NCBI GenBank assembly: GCA_014607495.2
Contig: CP053172.1
Coordinates: 2,680,888-2,744,887, forward strand
Reading direction: 5' to 3'
Length of the DNA stretch: 64,000 nt
From: Carposina sasakii
Taxonomy: Eukaryota > Arthropoda > Insecta > Lepidoptera > Carposinidae
The notes under the pieces are model-generated. The model ran no database searches and was not told the DNA's origin. It was given only the letters and a program-made list of their open reading frames with translations. The position numbers and the translations under genes were made by a program. Shown here piece by piece: positions 20,791-32,300 of the stretch. How positions within the stretch are numbered: the first letter of the stretch is position 1; every line of letters starts with the position of its first letter.

Positions 20791-22125
20791 TTAATAATCA
20801 TTTATATTATATTTAACTGGCAACAAATCCCCCCAATTGCTTGATCGAGCACATCTATATGTTGTCTTATCGAACTTAGACTTAGAAAATATAACCTCTT
20901 TGAGTTCCCCTTGCGCGGTGCATAACCTACAAACTGTGTGCCCTGATCTGACTATTGGAGCCCTCACGATTCTAGGCCATAGCAGATCGTCAGCTGGTCG
21001 TTGCCCTTTCTTCATTATAACGTATGAGAATAAATCAGCATATATTGCCGGTTTCCCCGGCCAGCCTAACGATTGATATTTCATGAGGAAATTACATGGA
21101 GTTTGATGTTCTAAATACCTCGGGCATACATTATCGTTCGGGCATGGAGAGAATGCATATCCGGTGTTGTTACCTTTCGTTGAGTTTAACACAAATTCTC
21201 TAGCTTCGTTAACAATTTGGAAACCCGAATTGGTTCCTTGCTCAACAATTATTAGGTAATCTTCAGTTTTGTTCCACAGTTTTTGTATTGTTTCTAACCT
21301 ACTTTTCATATCTGGAAGTTCGAATAGAGAAAACGCTGATAATACTATACTGTATTTCAGGTCCGTTGAAGCTGGTAAGAACTGTCTTTGGAAGTAACCT
21401 TTTAGTGGCATTTCTATGTTATCTTTACCACTGCATAGTATGAGTCTTGCCAAGTCATGCATATGAGATGATGTGTCTACGCAGAAATATTCAAAAATAT
21501 CTTTACTCCAAAATGTGTTTACTGCCCATGTACCTGTGCCCACACCGGAGCCAAAATCAAAGAAACTTCTAGGTTTATAGTCTGGATATCTACTTCTTAT
21601 TTCATCTAAAATTCGTATTAATATAGCATACTCTGGAGCTGCTCGGGCAATTAAATACTGAAGTGAAGTGGGTTTATCATAAGATATATTAGCCCAACGG
21701 TACACTTTACTCTTCAATATATTAAATACTTTAACCTGTACATCTTTATTTTGCTTCTCCAAGTCGATTTCACTGACTTCTTCATGAATTTTGTGTTCAT
21801 GTTTTTTTGCAACATTTTCGTAGATAGCAGCGGCTTTTCTTTCAATATCGCCTTCTTCTGGTGGTAGTAGCCTGGAGCGTAAATAATTGCTCAACTGTAG
21901 ACTGTCCTGTTGATAGGATTTTGCACCGGTTTCCTCTAAAACGACTGCTATTGCTTCTTGGATATGCGACGGAATAGCAGCAAGTTTGACCCTTGTGCCA
22001 GGATGTTTACGTGGTTTATATATATTTTTATCAAAGTTCTCACGTAAACTTACATCTATTTCAAATTTTGTGGAGAAATTACAGTAAATAGACGATATTT
22101 GAGATACTTTAAATCTTCTAAACAT
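20791..22125 (-). CDS. METTL17: METTL17, mitochondrial ribosome small-subunit assembly factor
   Basis: Single-exon gene of 444 codons, ATG at 22123-22125. METTL17 (yeast Rsm22) is a methyltransferase-fold protein that carries a [4Fe-4S] cluster and helps mature the mitochondrial small ribosomal subunit. Residues 1-25 are Arg/Ser/Phe-rich with no acidic residue before Glu22, as expected of a mitochondrial presequence. The SAM-binding loop is FFDFGSGVGTGTW (about 188-200). Candidate cluster cysteines are Cys328, Cys334 and Cys344 in SPCPNDNVCPRYLEHQTPC, with Cys399 (and Cys402) in HTVCRLC. The length is close to the human protein (about 456). The COA4 gene follows upstream on the same strand, 570 bp away. 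Confidence 0.93.
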   Translation of the reverse strand: MFRRFKVSQISSIYCNFSTKFEIDVSLRENFDKNIYKPRKHPGTRVKLAAIPSHIQEAIAVVLEETGAKSYQQDSLQLSNYLRSRLLPPEEGDIERKAAAIYENVAKKHEHKIHEEVSEIDLEKQNKDVQVKVFNILKSKVYRWANISYDKPTSLQYLIARAAPEYAILIRILDEIRSRYPDYKPRSFFDFGSGVGTGTWAVNTFWSKDIFEYFCVDTSSHMHDLARLILCSGKDNIEMPLKGYFQRQFLPASTDLKYSIVLSAFSLFELPDMKSRLETIQKLWNKTEDYLIIVEQGTNSGFQIVNEAREFVLNSTKGNNTGYAFSPCPNDNVCPRYLEHQTPCNFLMKYQSLGWPGKPAIYADLFSYVIMKKGQRPADDLLWPRIVRAPIVRSGHTVCRLCTAQGELKEVIFSKSKFDKTTYRCARSSNWGDLLPVKYNINDY

Positions 22126-22694
22126 TTTTATAACCTTAAAATTAAAATATTGCTCTGACGGCGTGTTCTAGAATTAAAACTGTCAAACTCTAGTCAACTA
22201 TGATATAAACAGATACACTCTGTTTACTCCTATAAACTCTTCATATGTCTGTTTCTTTTATCACATTAACAAAGATAATTAATACTCTAAGAGAATACAA
22301 CTTACATTTTTTTAATAGACAATGAATTCTGCACATACAGCCAATATTTTTAGTGTTGAGTCCATGCAACGAAAATTTATAGAACTGTCTTTTTTTAAAT
22401 ATTAACATTCTATGATATCCTATTTCTTTTCTACGTAGTTTCATCAAGATACTTATATCAATTAAGTTGTTCGAAATTGTATGTGGTATCTACAGGTTTG
22501 ATCTCCCAATATATCAATATACAGGAAATATGTAGTACGATAGGCAGCAGACAGACACTATACAAAAGAAAAACAATACAGTACATAACAATATACTTAT
22601 ATTTAGTAGGTAGATAATTCACATTTAATTCAGTGTATGGAATTAAAACTAAAAAGCCTCATTCAACAACAAAATAAATAAATCCTAAAACAAT

Positions 22695-24387
22695 TTAATT
22701 TTTACCACCAGCACCAGAAGTTTCTTGTTTATGTTTGCTGATGCATATTCTAAAATCATTTACTTCATTCTGGCATTTCCTCCAATCTTTTGTTGTAGCT
22801 ATGCATTCCTGAAAGCCAAAAGTGTATTATTACTAATCAGGGTTCGAAGTGATAATTATCATTGATAATTTATCATGATAATTATCTTGACAAATATACC
22901 TATTAGTTTTTTATATGTTCATGCCTATAATTAATTATTAAAATCAAATATTAAAATAATCTAAGTTTATTTACGTATCCAAACACACTAGACATTATAA
23001 AATGTTGACTGACGAGAGAGGTGCAAATTCCTTTTCTTACTATTGTTTGATGCCATCAAACAAACTCTCTATTAAATTGTATATTTCACACATTAATCTT
23101 TGCCGTTTATTTAATAATGCTGAAAAAGTGAGACCCTCTATGGCAGCCTTTCCCAAAGTGGGCGATAACGCCCCCTCATAGGCGCTGCAGGCCTAAAGGG
23201 TGGCGGTAAGAGACCCAGAAGTTGAATAAACCCCAACTGAGACTGATAACCAGTATTATTACAGGTCATAGAGCCTTCAACAAACACCTCTCCACATTAG
23301 GTGTTACAGAAAGCCTCCTGTGCAGAGCCTGCATGGAGGAAGGGGAGACAGCCACCCATCTGCTGCTGCACTGCAGAGAAGTGGCCCCATACCTACTGGG
23401 AAAAATATATCGGCTCTCCAGGCTCGCTTAGTGAGACTCTGGGCAACCTGAAAAGGCTGCTACAATTTCTGAAGGAGATAAGCTGGCTCAAGTAGTGAGC
23501 ATACCACCCTTACGCAAAATAAGCGTACAGACGTCGAGTTGCGGAAACAAGCCCGTTCTACCATACCATACCAAGAGACCCAGAAAAAAAATTGGGGCAT
23601 TGTGTAGGTAGAGGCTAGGAGAGTTATAGTAGTTTTTAAGTAAGTGAAAAAATGGGGGCACTAAAAAATAATGTATTATCAAAGTGGGCAGTAGACAAAA
23701 TAATTTTAGGAACCCCTGCTATATGGGAAAAATATATTTCCCTTTAAGTAAAAAAAATTAAATAAAGAGTTAAATGGAAAATCAGCTAGGATAATTATCG
23801 GATTATTATCCATAAAAATATTTATCTTGATAATTTTGAAACCTGTTTCTAATGACCAGTTCTAGTAGGGCCAGCTTCCTGAGATAGGTCTAAACCAGTG
23901 ATTCCCAAAGTGGTCCAGGTGGATCCCCAGGGGTCCACAGCAGACTCAAAGAGGGTCTACGTTGGTGTGAAAAAATGGAGGTCCACAACTAATTTGTATG
24001 TGGTGTAGGCCTGTAGGGGGTCTACAAGAACCAGTTAACTTTTAAAATGGGTCTATGAAAAAAAGTTTGGGAACCTCTGGTCTAAACTCTAAAGGAAGCA
24101 CAGAAGAAGTTGATTGAATGCTAGTTCAGTTCCTATTTCAAACCCAAAGAGTAGGCCATCTAACCAAGACCATCTAATGAGCAATTCGACTACAGAAACT
24201 ATTACACGGACATTCCTGATGATGACACCTTGCAAAAATGCATTGAAAAATCTGAATAAATATCGTCATAGTGGACTTAAGAACTTGCCTGGACTTTATA
24301 ATGTAAGTCTAAGCATCCAGCCTTCTTTAGCATAGCCTCGACAGGGTCATCATCACTGTCTCCCTTATCTCGTGGCTTCACAGTCAT
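22695..24387 (-). CDS. COA4: COA4 (CHCHD8), twin CX9C cytochrome c oxidase assembly factor, 2 exons
   Basis: Exon 1 is 24289-24387 (33 codons, ATG at 24385-24387) and exon 2 is 22695-22808 (37 codons plus TAA), joined in phase 0 to a 70-aa protein. COA4 is a small intermembrane-space protein of the CHCH type that supports complex IV assembly. Cys25-X9-Cys35 and Cys45-X9-Cys55 form the two CX9C helices. The block ECIATTKDWRKCQNEV matches the family's DWRxC signature, and DPVEAMLKKAGCLDLHYKVQ the first helix. The intron starts with GC (CCAG then GCAAGT) and ends TTTCAG, so it is a GC-AG intron. It has been invaded by hAT elements. ATTAAA about 67 bp past the stop is a possible poly(A) signal. 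The 5' exon is too short to be found by ORF length, so it is easily missed. Confidence 0.9.
22838..23845 (+). mobile_element. hAT-type element in the COA4 intron (outer)
   Basis: Ends CAGGGTTCGAAGTGATAATT and (inverted) CAGGTTTCAAAATTATCAAG. Flanked by 8-bp duplications TTACTAAT (22830-22837) and TTTCTAAT (23846-23853), one mismatch. Subterminal GATAATTATC motifs occur at both ends. It is interrupted by a second hAT element at 23144-23718. Confidence 0.7.
23144..23718 (+). mobile_element. Nested hAT-type element with a LINE RNase H fragment
   Basis: Starts CAGCCTTTCCCAAAGTGGGC and ends AGGAACCCCTG. Flanking 8-mers are CTCTATGG (23136-23143) and CTATATGG (23719-23726), one mismatch. Inside, 23222-23431 (+) encodes GHRAFNKHLSTLGVTESLLC and a Cys/His-containing segment like the C-terminal RNase H region of jockey/R1-type LINEs, so it carries a foreign fragment. 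Confidence 0.65.
23896..24079 (+). mobile_element. hAT-type MITE, 184 bp
   Basis: Sister of 8930-9116: CAGTGATTCCCAAAGTGGTC start, TTTGGGAACCTCTG end. It is flanked by a perfect 8-bp duplication GTCTAAAC (23888-23895 and 24080-24087), so it looks comparatively young. Confidence 0.85.
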
Positions 24388-25150
24388 TTCTACACTTAAA
24401 ATGCTTCTTTTATCGAAATTATATCGTAAATAAACAAAGAAAGGGTACTAACTAACTAACCTCAAACAAAATCAATCTACCAGTCTTCTAACAGCTGATC
24501 AATTTGACGTATAATACTGGTAAATTATTCAGTTCAAGTCACATTAGCTAAACGCTATGGCGAACCGGCTTCTGCATTTGGTCGGATAATGTAGTACGAT
24601 CTATTTCACGCACGCAACGAAAGATTATTAACTTTGAAGTTTTTTTATTTGGATGTTGACGGTTCCAATATATAGAAATCAAAGTAGGCTATAGTCAAGG
24701 CACGATAATTATTGTAGATCCACGATAATTTTGAGTGTGCCGCCATAAAAATTAAAATTAGGTATCGCACGATAATTCGTACAAATTCTACTATATTTTT
24801 GTCATATCTACGATAATTTTGTAATCATCCAATTTTACCCCCAAGTGCCCAACAGCGGGGGGGAGTTTGCATATCTTGCCCTTTTACGACATGCGATTGC
24901 ACACTTTGTCCATATATTCGGTCTTGTGATAAAAACACGATAATATTGCAAAAAATATGAGATAATTTCCCAATGTTCGATCTGGCAACACTGATTGGTG
25001 CATAATTCGCTAAGTAGTTAGGAGTAGGTAGGATAGGAAACTAATTATGTACATCTTTGATGGTCTGAAATAACAAAAAGCCATGATTAAAAAAAAAAAC
25101 CACTGTATAAATTAATTTTATTATAAACAAAAAACTAAATAACAATCTAT
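24388..25150. promoter_or_regulatory. COA4 upstream region / TRAP-delta 3' flank with CACGATAAT motif cluster
   Basis: Intergenic between COA4 (-) and SSR4 (-). The 9-mer CACGATAAT (once TACGATAAT) occurs at 24701, 24721, 24769, 24810 and 24936, all in the same orientation. Whether this is a binding-site cluster or a decayed repeat cannot be decided here. AATAAA for the SSR4 transcript lies on the minus strand at 25117-25122. Confidence 0.4.
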
Positions 25151-27028
25151 CTAAGCTAAGATCTTGCTTTTGTTCCTGAGCGCTACATACGCTACGAAGA
25201 TGGAGAGACCAGTGGCTAAGGCTTCAGAGTTGACCCACGGACCTGAGTAACCTGAAAAAGAAACAAATCTAGTCTTATTTGTAATAATAAGCAGACAAAA
25301 TAGTATTTTACTAGCAACCCTTTAACCAAATAACTGCAAAGATCCACCATGACCATTTTACACAATACTATGTACAACAGCAATTTCATGCTATACATAC
25401 ATGTATATGCTGGACTTAGTTTCTTGTCTTATAATTACAAGTAGCCAGCTCCGGCCCAAGTAATTTTAAGAATGGAGCGAGATCCAATTAAGGCGCTTCT
25501 CCTGTTTGCTCCTAATAATATATACCTATATCTTTACTATTTAGGTGCCCTCTAGGATTTGGTGCCTAGAGCGACTGCTCCATTTGCTGTATGGGTGGGC
25601 CGGCCCTGCAAGTAGCCTATTTTATTGGATTTGTTACTGGTCTCTAGATTGTAGAAATGCGGTGGTAGGCTCACCCCTTACCACGTGAGACTTAATAGGC
25701 TAAGTGGGTGTGTTAGGCAAAAGTGTTTGCATACTTCTGCCTAACTTCCTATGAGGATAATGGCTGTGTATGTATGTATGTATAACAAGTAGTAAGACAA
25801 GTAACTCACTTCCAGGGTGCTGCAGTTGGATAGTAAGCAGAGGTGTGACAGCAGCATTGGGGTCCGACCGGCGCGCACGACGCAAGGATGCCCAGCCTTC
25901 CTCATCAAGGATGTTCACTTCATGGACTCCGGAACGAGCTTTGTTAGGCTCTTCAGTCCAGGATACCTGCAAAATTTAAGAATGATTGACATGGCTGGTA
26001 TGTATTTTGGAAAATTCTTTCATAAAAATAGTTCAGTTGTGACAAAAATAAACAAACAATTAGGATAGGAAAAGTTACTGAAACATGAAAAAAGCCGACA
26101 AGTGCGAGTTGAACTCGCGTGAAGAGGGTTCCGTACGATGTTACAGTTGGTACGCACAATATTGAGTGATTTACCATGTTATTTTAATATCATGGACTTC
26201 TTATAGGTTTTCCTATAATCTATAAGGAGAAAACTAATTTCTGTATTTTTTTCAAAATTTTAGGTTCAGTAGTTTCGGAGATAAGGGGGGGGAATGGTCA
26301 ATTTTCGTCTATTTTCTTGAATAACTTGGAAACTATTTATTTTAAAATTACAAAAAAATACATTTAAGATCTTCTCAACAAGACCTTTCATTTGATATGC
26401 CACACGATGCAGTTTCAGATTTTTTTTTTAATTTTCCCCTTCCCCCCCAAAATGACCCCCCATATACAGATTTCATCTGCTCACGTCACACCTCTGTGTT
26501 TGGGTCACAGGAATTGATATGTGTACCAAATTTCAACTTAATCGGTCTAATAGATTCGGAGATAATTGACTGTAAGCGACGGACGGACAGACACACGAGT
26601 GATCCTATAAGGGTTCCGTTTTTGTATTCAGACATACGGAACCCTAAAAAGGTGAAATAATGACCACTCTTATTAGTGTTGTAAGAAGATAAAATTTGCA
26701 TGAAATAAAGCGTTGCATGTACCGTTTTGTGAGCTGTAAGTGTGAATGTAGATTATTATATTTGAGGGTAACTTACCTGATACTTATTTTCGCCGATGTG
26801 GGCAGCAGTCAGCGATTTTCCATCAACCTCGGCATACAATGCGTAGTTTTCAGGCAGGGCATGATCACATTTCAGAGTAAATTCAGTAATATACGCTATT
26901 TGTGTTACCACTGTAGCATCTAAACTTGTGAAGGAGGCAGCCTCGACTTTTGGATTTTGGCAGCCTTGGGCCAAGCAACCGCTGATACAGGCAAATACAA
27001 ATAAAGGTACCAAATATTGTGTGCCCAT
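25151..27028 (-). CDS. SSR4: Translocon-associated protein subunit delta (TRAP-delta / SSR4), 3 exons
   Basis: Exons 26777-27028, 25810-25966 and 25151-25251 join in phase to 169 codons plus TAG. TRAP-delta is a single-pass ER membrane protein of the TRAP complex next to Sec61, helping translocation of secretory proteins. Residues 1-22 form a signal peptide (YLVPLFVFACISGCLAQG). The lumenal domain contains NYALYAEVDGKSL and KYQVSWTEEPNKARSG, both family hallmarks. The C-terminus has SGPWVNSEALATGLSIF, one membrane helix, and a short basic tail. I start at ATG 27028; a TTG codon two codons upstream (27034) is in frame but is not a likely start. Human SSR4 has 173 residues. Donors GTAAGT and GTGAGT and acceptors TTTGCAG and TTTTTCAG are all canonical. 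Confidence 0.94.
26088..26656 (+). repeat. Dispersed repeat, GGGTTCCGT...ACGGAACCCT type
   Basis: Starts AAAAAGCCGACAAGTGCGAG with GAAGAGGGTTCCGTACGATG and ends CAGACATACGGAACCCTAAA. A GACGGACGGACAGACACACG block precedes the end. This is a common lepidopteran repeat, here inside intron 1 of SSR4. A partial copy starts near 5314. Confidence 0.6.
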
Positions 27029-28170
27029 TTTCAAGTGTTTTAATTAACTATTAAGTCTTAAAATATGAGTAAAATCGAAATTAACTGGAAGTGCACTGCT
27101 CACTGTCGTCGTCCACGTATCGACAATGTGGTCAATTTATTTATACGATTGAACTTGCCCGTGAAACTTTCACTCGGTTTTAATAATTTTTTTGGTTAAT
27201 TATTTAATGTACATCAGACTTCAATTATATAATAATAATAATAAGTTTTTTCGTTATATCTTTGTTGCATTTGAAATATAAATTTTGCAGCTTGATGAAT
27301 AAAAAAATTTATTATTTTTCCAGTATCTAAAATTGGTCGAAATATGATAAAATTATGAACGGATCTCAAATGCCATCGATGACGTGTGGCCGAGTTGTCA
27401 TTTATTTCGATGCGTTCATTTCTACGCCTATACATTTGGACTCATTCCTTGCATGCGATGAAGGCGATATGTAGTGATCTATTTTGTATACGGTATATAT
27501 ATATACTTAAAACAACCGTTTTAAGAATGATTATTCATCATGGTAATAATATCGGTATTAATTACCATCAATTTTTCATTTCCTCAAAAAATAACATTAC
27601 AATCCTCAAATATTAAGTATTAAGTATAGCCGGGGCATAAATTGTCTACATTCCTACTAACATTAAATCACCACATACTAACGCAACATTTATCTAAAAA
27701 TTGAATCCTTTAAGTACCTACGTCCACCATTTTGTAATTTTACTGAAATTTTCCACGAGGCGGTAGGATAAGGTGGAGTCAGCCCTTTAAAGCCGATACG
27801 TTTTACTGGAGTCTTTATGTCTCTATCTAACTAAGGTACTTAAACAGAGATAGGTAGGTACGTAATGGTATACGAGTGATTTTGAAATTTATTATTTTCC
27901 GTCAGTCACTACGAGACTAGTAGTTTAGATAGAAGGAGTCAAGCGAAGATCTTTCTAATCGACATGATAGAAATAAAATTTATTTACAAGTTGTTTATAA
28001 AAACTTTTTTCCAGGATTGTAGCTTGCGTTAAGGGGAAGTAACCAACCACCTTAAAATATCACTAGTCCTACCTACCTGTATTTGCACGGATATTGCGTA
28101 TATTTTTTGACAGTGCGTATGGGTGCTCGCCGTGTGCTTCTACTCAAGTGGCATGACCTGCAAAACACGT
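27029..28170. other. Non-coding between SSR4 and LDB1 3' repeats
   Basis: SSR4 5' flank, then AT-rich sequence. Several short open frames show no family resemblance. Nothing else recognised. Confidence 0.5.
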
Positions 28171-28176
28171 TATGAT

Positions 28177-29385
28177 AAACCGATTTATCGACATTATAGC
28201 CTGTCAAAATACGATAAATATAGCCGCCATGTTGAATTTTGTATAGATACGGTATGATATGTTACGATACAATATCCACGATGTGTGGTCATGCTAGGGG
28301 GCTGGTATACCTAGGTACTATACACTGGTATACTCTTTGCCCTGTACTCACCCATTGAGATTTGAAGTGCCATATTGGACGAAAATGAGTTAAATAGACC
28401 AATCGACGCGACGCAGTGTTTTTCTCCGAATTTATTGATCTATTCTACTTATTTTAAAGTGGCACTTTACCTTTTTTCCTTTTCGGTCACTAAGAACCCG
28501 GTCCTAACTGAAGATACAGGTAAACATGGTAAATAATGAGCATTGGATTTATAGCATTCATTATTTGCTTGCTAATTAGCTTTTCTTAGAAATTACATTG
28601 ATATTATTAATTTTGTTTGTGGTAAACATGTTTAGGACTAAAATTTGAACAATTCAATTCTTGTTTCAAATTCGGCTTCAAACTAAAGTGCCCTAACCGT
28701 GCGATCGTTTAGGTCAGGTTAGAGCAGAGGTTTGCAAACTTATTTCGTCTAACGCCCACTTTAAAAATTGGAAATAAAACATATAGGAACATAATAGGAT
28801 ATAAATACAGGAATAAAACTCGTCCAATGCGTGTGTTGTATCGTATACTGTACAGACACTAGCCCTAGCATGACCACGCATCGTGGATATCGTATCGTCT
28901 CTATACAAAATTAAACATGGCGGCTATATTTATCGTATTTTGACAGGCTAAATGTCGATAAATCGAGTTTTCATATAGTGTATCGCAGGTCTTGCTAGGC
29001 TTGTAGGTGTCCGCGTCACCCTCTTTGTTTCAAAACTAGCTTCAAACTAATGTTACCTACCCGCGGGGATCGTTTAGGTTAGAGGGGAATAAAACTCATC
29101 CAATGCGTGTGTTGTATTGTATACTGTACAGACACTAGCCCCCCGAGCATGACCACGCATCGTGGATATCGTATCGTCTCTATACAAAATTCAACATGGC
29201 GGCTATATTTATCGTATTTTGACGGTGGCTGGCAGGCGGCGTCTTGGCGGGCGAGGCCATTCCGCGTCGCCGTTTTTTTAAAACTTCAAACGAATGTGCC
29301 TACCCGCGGGGAATCGTTTAGGTTGGCGGGGAATAAAACTCGTCCAATGCGTGTGTTGTATCGTATATTGTATAGACACTAGGTG
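28177..29385. repeat. Duplicated blocks around the LDB1 3' end
   Basis: The block starting GAATAAAACTCGTCCAATGC occurs at 28811, 29088 and 29331 (spacing 277 and 243 bp), each time after a TCGTTTAGGT segment. The first two continue through ACATGGCGGCTATATTTATC. An inverted copy of that part lies at 28177-28300. At 29224-29270 the second copy ends in a decayed duplicate of the LDB1 last-exon coding sequence (GCGGCGTCTTGGCGGGCGAG is shared with 29400-29430). At 28730 a CAGAGGTTTGCAAACT segment looks like a hAT end. Confidence 0.6.
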
Positions 29386-32300
29386 TCAGTGGCTTGCGGG
29401 CGGCGTCTTGGCGGGCGAGGCGGGCGGCGGCGCGCTCCACTCCGCATCGCCCTCGTACTGCGTGTTCTCGAGGCGCGTGATGAGGCGCTCGTCCTCGTCT
29501 CCGAACTCGCCGCCCATTAGCGACGGCTCGCCGACTACCATCACGTCCTGGGGATAACGTTTGGGTTTGTAAATGTTTTCTAGCTGGCTGGATGTCGATA
29601 ATCGCGTGGAAGGGGAATAAAAATAGATTACGACCTCTCGCGTCTCTTTCAAGCTAAAACTGCTGAACCGAATTCAATTAAATTCGGTACACAGGTAGTC
29701 TAGAGCTTGAGACAAGAAATAAATAAATATTCACACACTACACAACACATTAACCTAGTCCCACACTAAGATCCCTAAGGTCTTGTGTCGTGGGTACTAA
29801 GCAACGGTATATAAATACATAGATAAGTATAGAAACATCCATGACTCGGAAACAAATATCAATATTCATCATACCAATGTTTGCACCTACCGGGATTCGA
29901 ACCCAGGACCTATGGCGTCGCAGGCAGGGTCACTACCTACTAGACCAAGCGGCCGTCAAATACTGCTTTTTATTTTGGGAAAATATTTTTATCCCGGATA
30001 ATTTCGATATTTTGTTATTCTTGCAGTCTACACACGGACCAAGTCGCAGACGACCACGTTCGTTCAGAATCACTCCACACTGACTGACTCTTGTATTCTC
30101 TTTTGTACATACTGCATTGACTCAACAGAGAATGAACAAAGACGAGCTTATCTCTTGTACCCTCTGTTATCTGTCGTTCAGAATCAACCGCATTGTCTGT
30201 CAGTTATCTATGATGTACTTAGATATTATCTTTACATACCTGCGAGGCGAGGCTGAAGTTAGGTCCGGGTGATCGTTTCTTGGCGGGCGCGGGCGGCGCG
30301 GCGTTAGCGCCGGCGCTTCCCTTGCGCTTGCGTCGCTTGCTGGCGGGCCGCTGCGACTCTGTGGGCGGGGCTTCACATATTAATAGATATGCACATTGAC
30401 TGGTTTATTAGGATACTCGTAATTATACAGGGTGATTTTCGGTCGTCAACGTTCCCGAAAACTACGGAATCTCCCCATCATCACGATCATTTTTCTCCAT
30501 GGAAGCATAGGGAAGTGTCTGGTTTACAAAATATTTGGGTCCAAAGTTGTATTTACTGCGTTTTTCTGCATAAATGCACATTGACGCGTGCAGCAAGATT
30601 TTTTATTGATATAATTAATTTTTTTCTATGAAAAAACTAGCATAAACACTGGTCCCTATATCCCCATAAATTTCGCCCGATCAAGTAATTTAAAAAAATC
30701 AAAAAAATTTACATCGTTTCCCACGTAGAAAGAGGTTTCCCAGCATTTTTTGGCATAAACTTACTTTATTTGATGTATAGAGTACGTACCCTTCATTAAG
30801 GGTGGCAACGAAAAAACACTCTGTATAATATACCCTCAGAATTATGACCACCATTTGATAAAACATAAAGATGGCCGCCGTTTCACCAAATACTAATTTC
30901 TTTAAAATAATGGTGCTAACCGTTTTGTATAGAATTACATTAAATATGTGTATTTTTTAAGAATTTTCTCGACGTTTCCATTCATGTTCGTCATTATCAT
31001 CCATCATAATTTGACGGCCGATTGGTGTAGTAGGTAGTGACCCTGCCTGCGACGCCATAGGTCCTGGGTTCAAATCTCGGTAGGTGCAAACATTGATATG
31101 ATGAATATCGATATTTGTTTCCGAATCATGGATGTTTCTATACTTATCTATGTATTTATATACCGTTGCTTAGTACCCACGACACAAGACCTTAGGGATC
31201 TTAATGTGGGACTAGGTGTTGTGTAGTGTGTGAATATTTATTTATTTTATTATTTTTATAAACATAAACAATTTTTACTATAAATCAGGCTGCATCATAA
31301 ACAACTCAGGGCTGCATGGACATACTCGTAGTATCATTTTCTTCGGGATAAAATAAATAAACGAATCGAACTAACCTGGAGGCGCGACCATGCGCTGCCA
31401 TTTCTGGAAGAGCGTCGTCTTGAGGCAGTCTCGAGGCGACAGCGCGTACGCTTTGTGTCGCGACATTAGCTCCTGCATCGGCTCCAGGATTACGCATAAC
31501 TGGAATTTATTGTTACATATTGTTAATATCTCGCTAGATTAATTAGGTAATTGTCACTCCAGTTTTTTTACGGTAGGTAAAACAGTCGCGACGGATCTTT
31601 TGGGAAATACAACAATCTAGCGACGGGTAACGATTCCCATGGGAAAGGTTTTAGAATCAATATACGAGTAAATTAGGTTTATTATTTGTTTGGGACAGAG
31701 CGTCGTCCGTTCCATGATAGCAGGGTAGGTACACCAAGGGCAGATGAGGTTGGACACGATTAGCATAGCAGCTGGGCCTGTAGGTACATGATCAGTGAGG
31801 TCCATAGGTCATCATCTTCCTGGCCCTTAGGTATCCCATTATATTTATGTTTTTCTTTTTCGAAACTAACAGTAACAAAGATTTGACACACACATACCTA
31901 CGTCGGACACAGCATACATAGGTATATTATTATAAAATACGACTTACCCGTAAATAATTAAGTGTGGAATTAGTAATTCCCTGTCTAGTAATGTTCTTGG
32001 CGAGCTGGTCCAACGCGGCATGGTCGGGCGGAAGTACCGCCTGGCGCGGGATGAGCTCGCGGTGCGCGCGCACGGCTAAGTGCCACGACTTTATGCGCAT
32101 GAGGTCGTCGAATGTGAACTCGAGGATTAGACGGCCTTCTGTGCATACCTGGCGACGGGTGACGTCATACATAGGTAGATACATACATATGATCACGCTT
32201 ATTATAGTGTAACTTAAGTCTAGTCTATTAAGTCCTACGTGGTAAGGGGTGAGAATTTTAATAAGTGAATCGAAAGCTTCGTAGGTAGGTGGTAGGTGTA

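Noticed and set aside
27026..27034. Start of SSR4 at 27034
   Set aside because: That codon is TTG; the first ATG in frame is at 27028 and gives a normal signal peptide.
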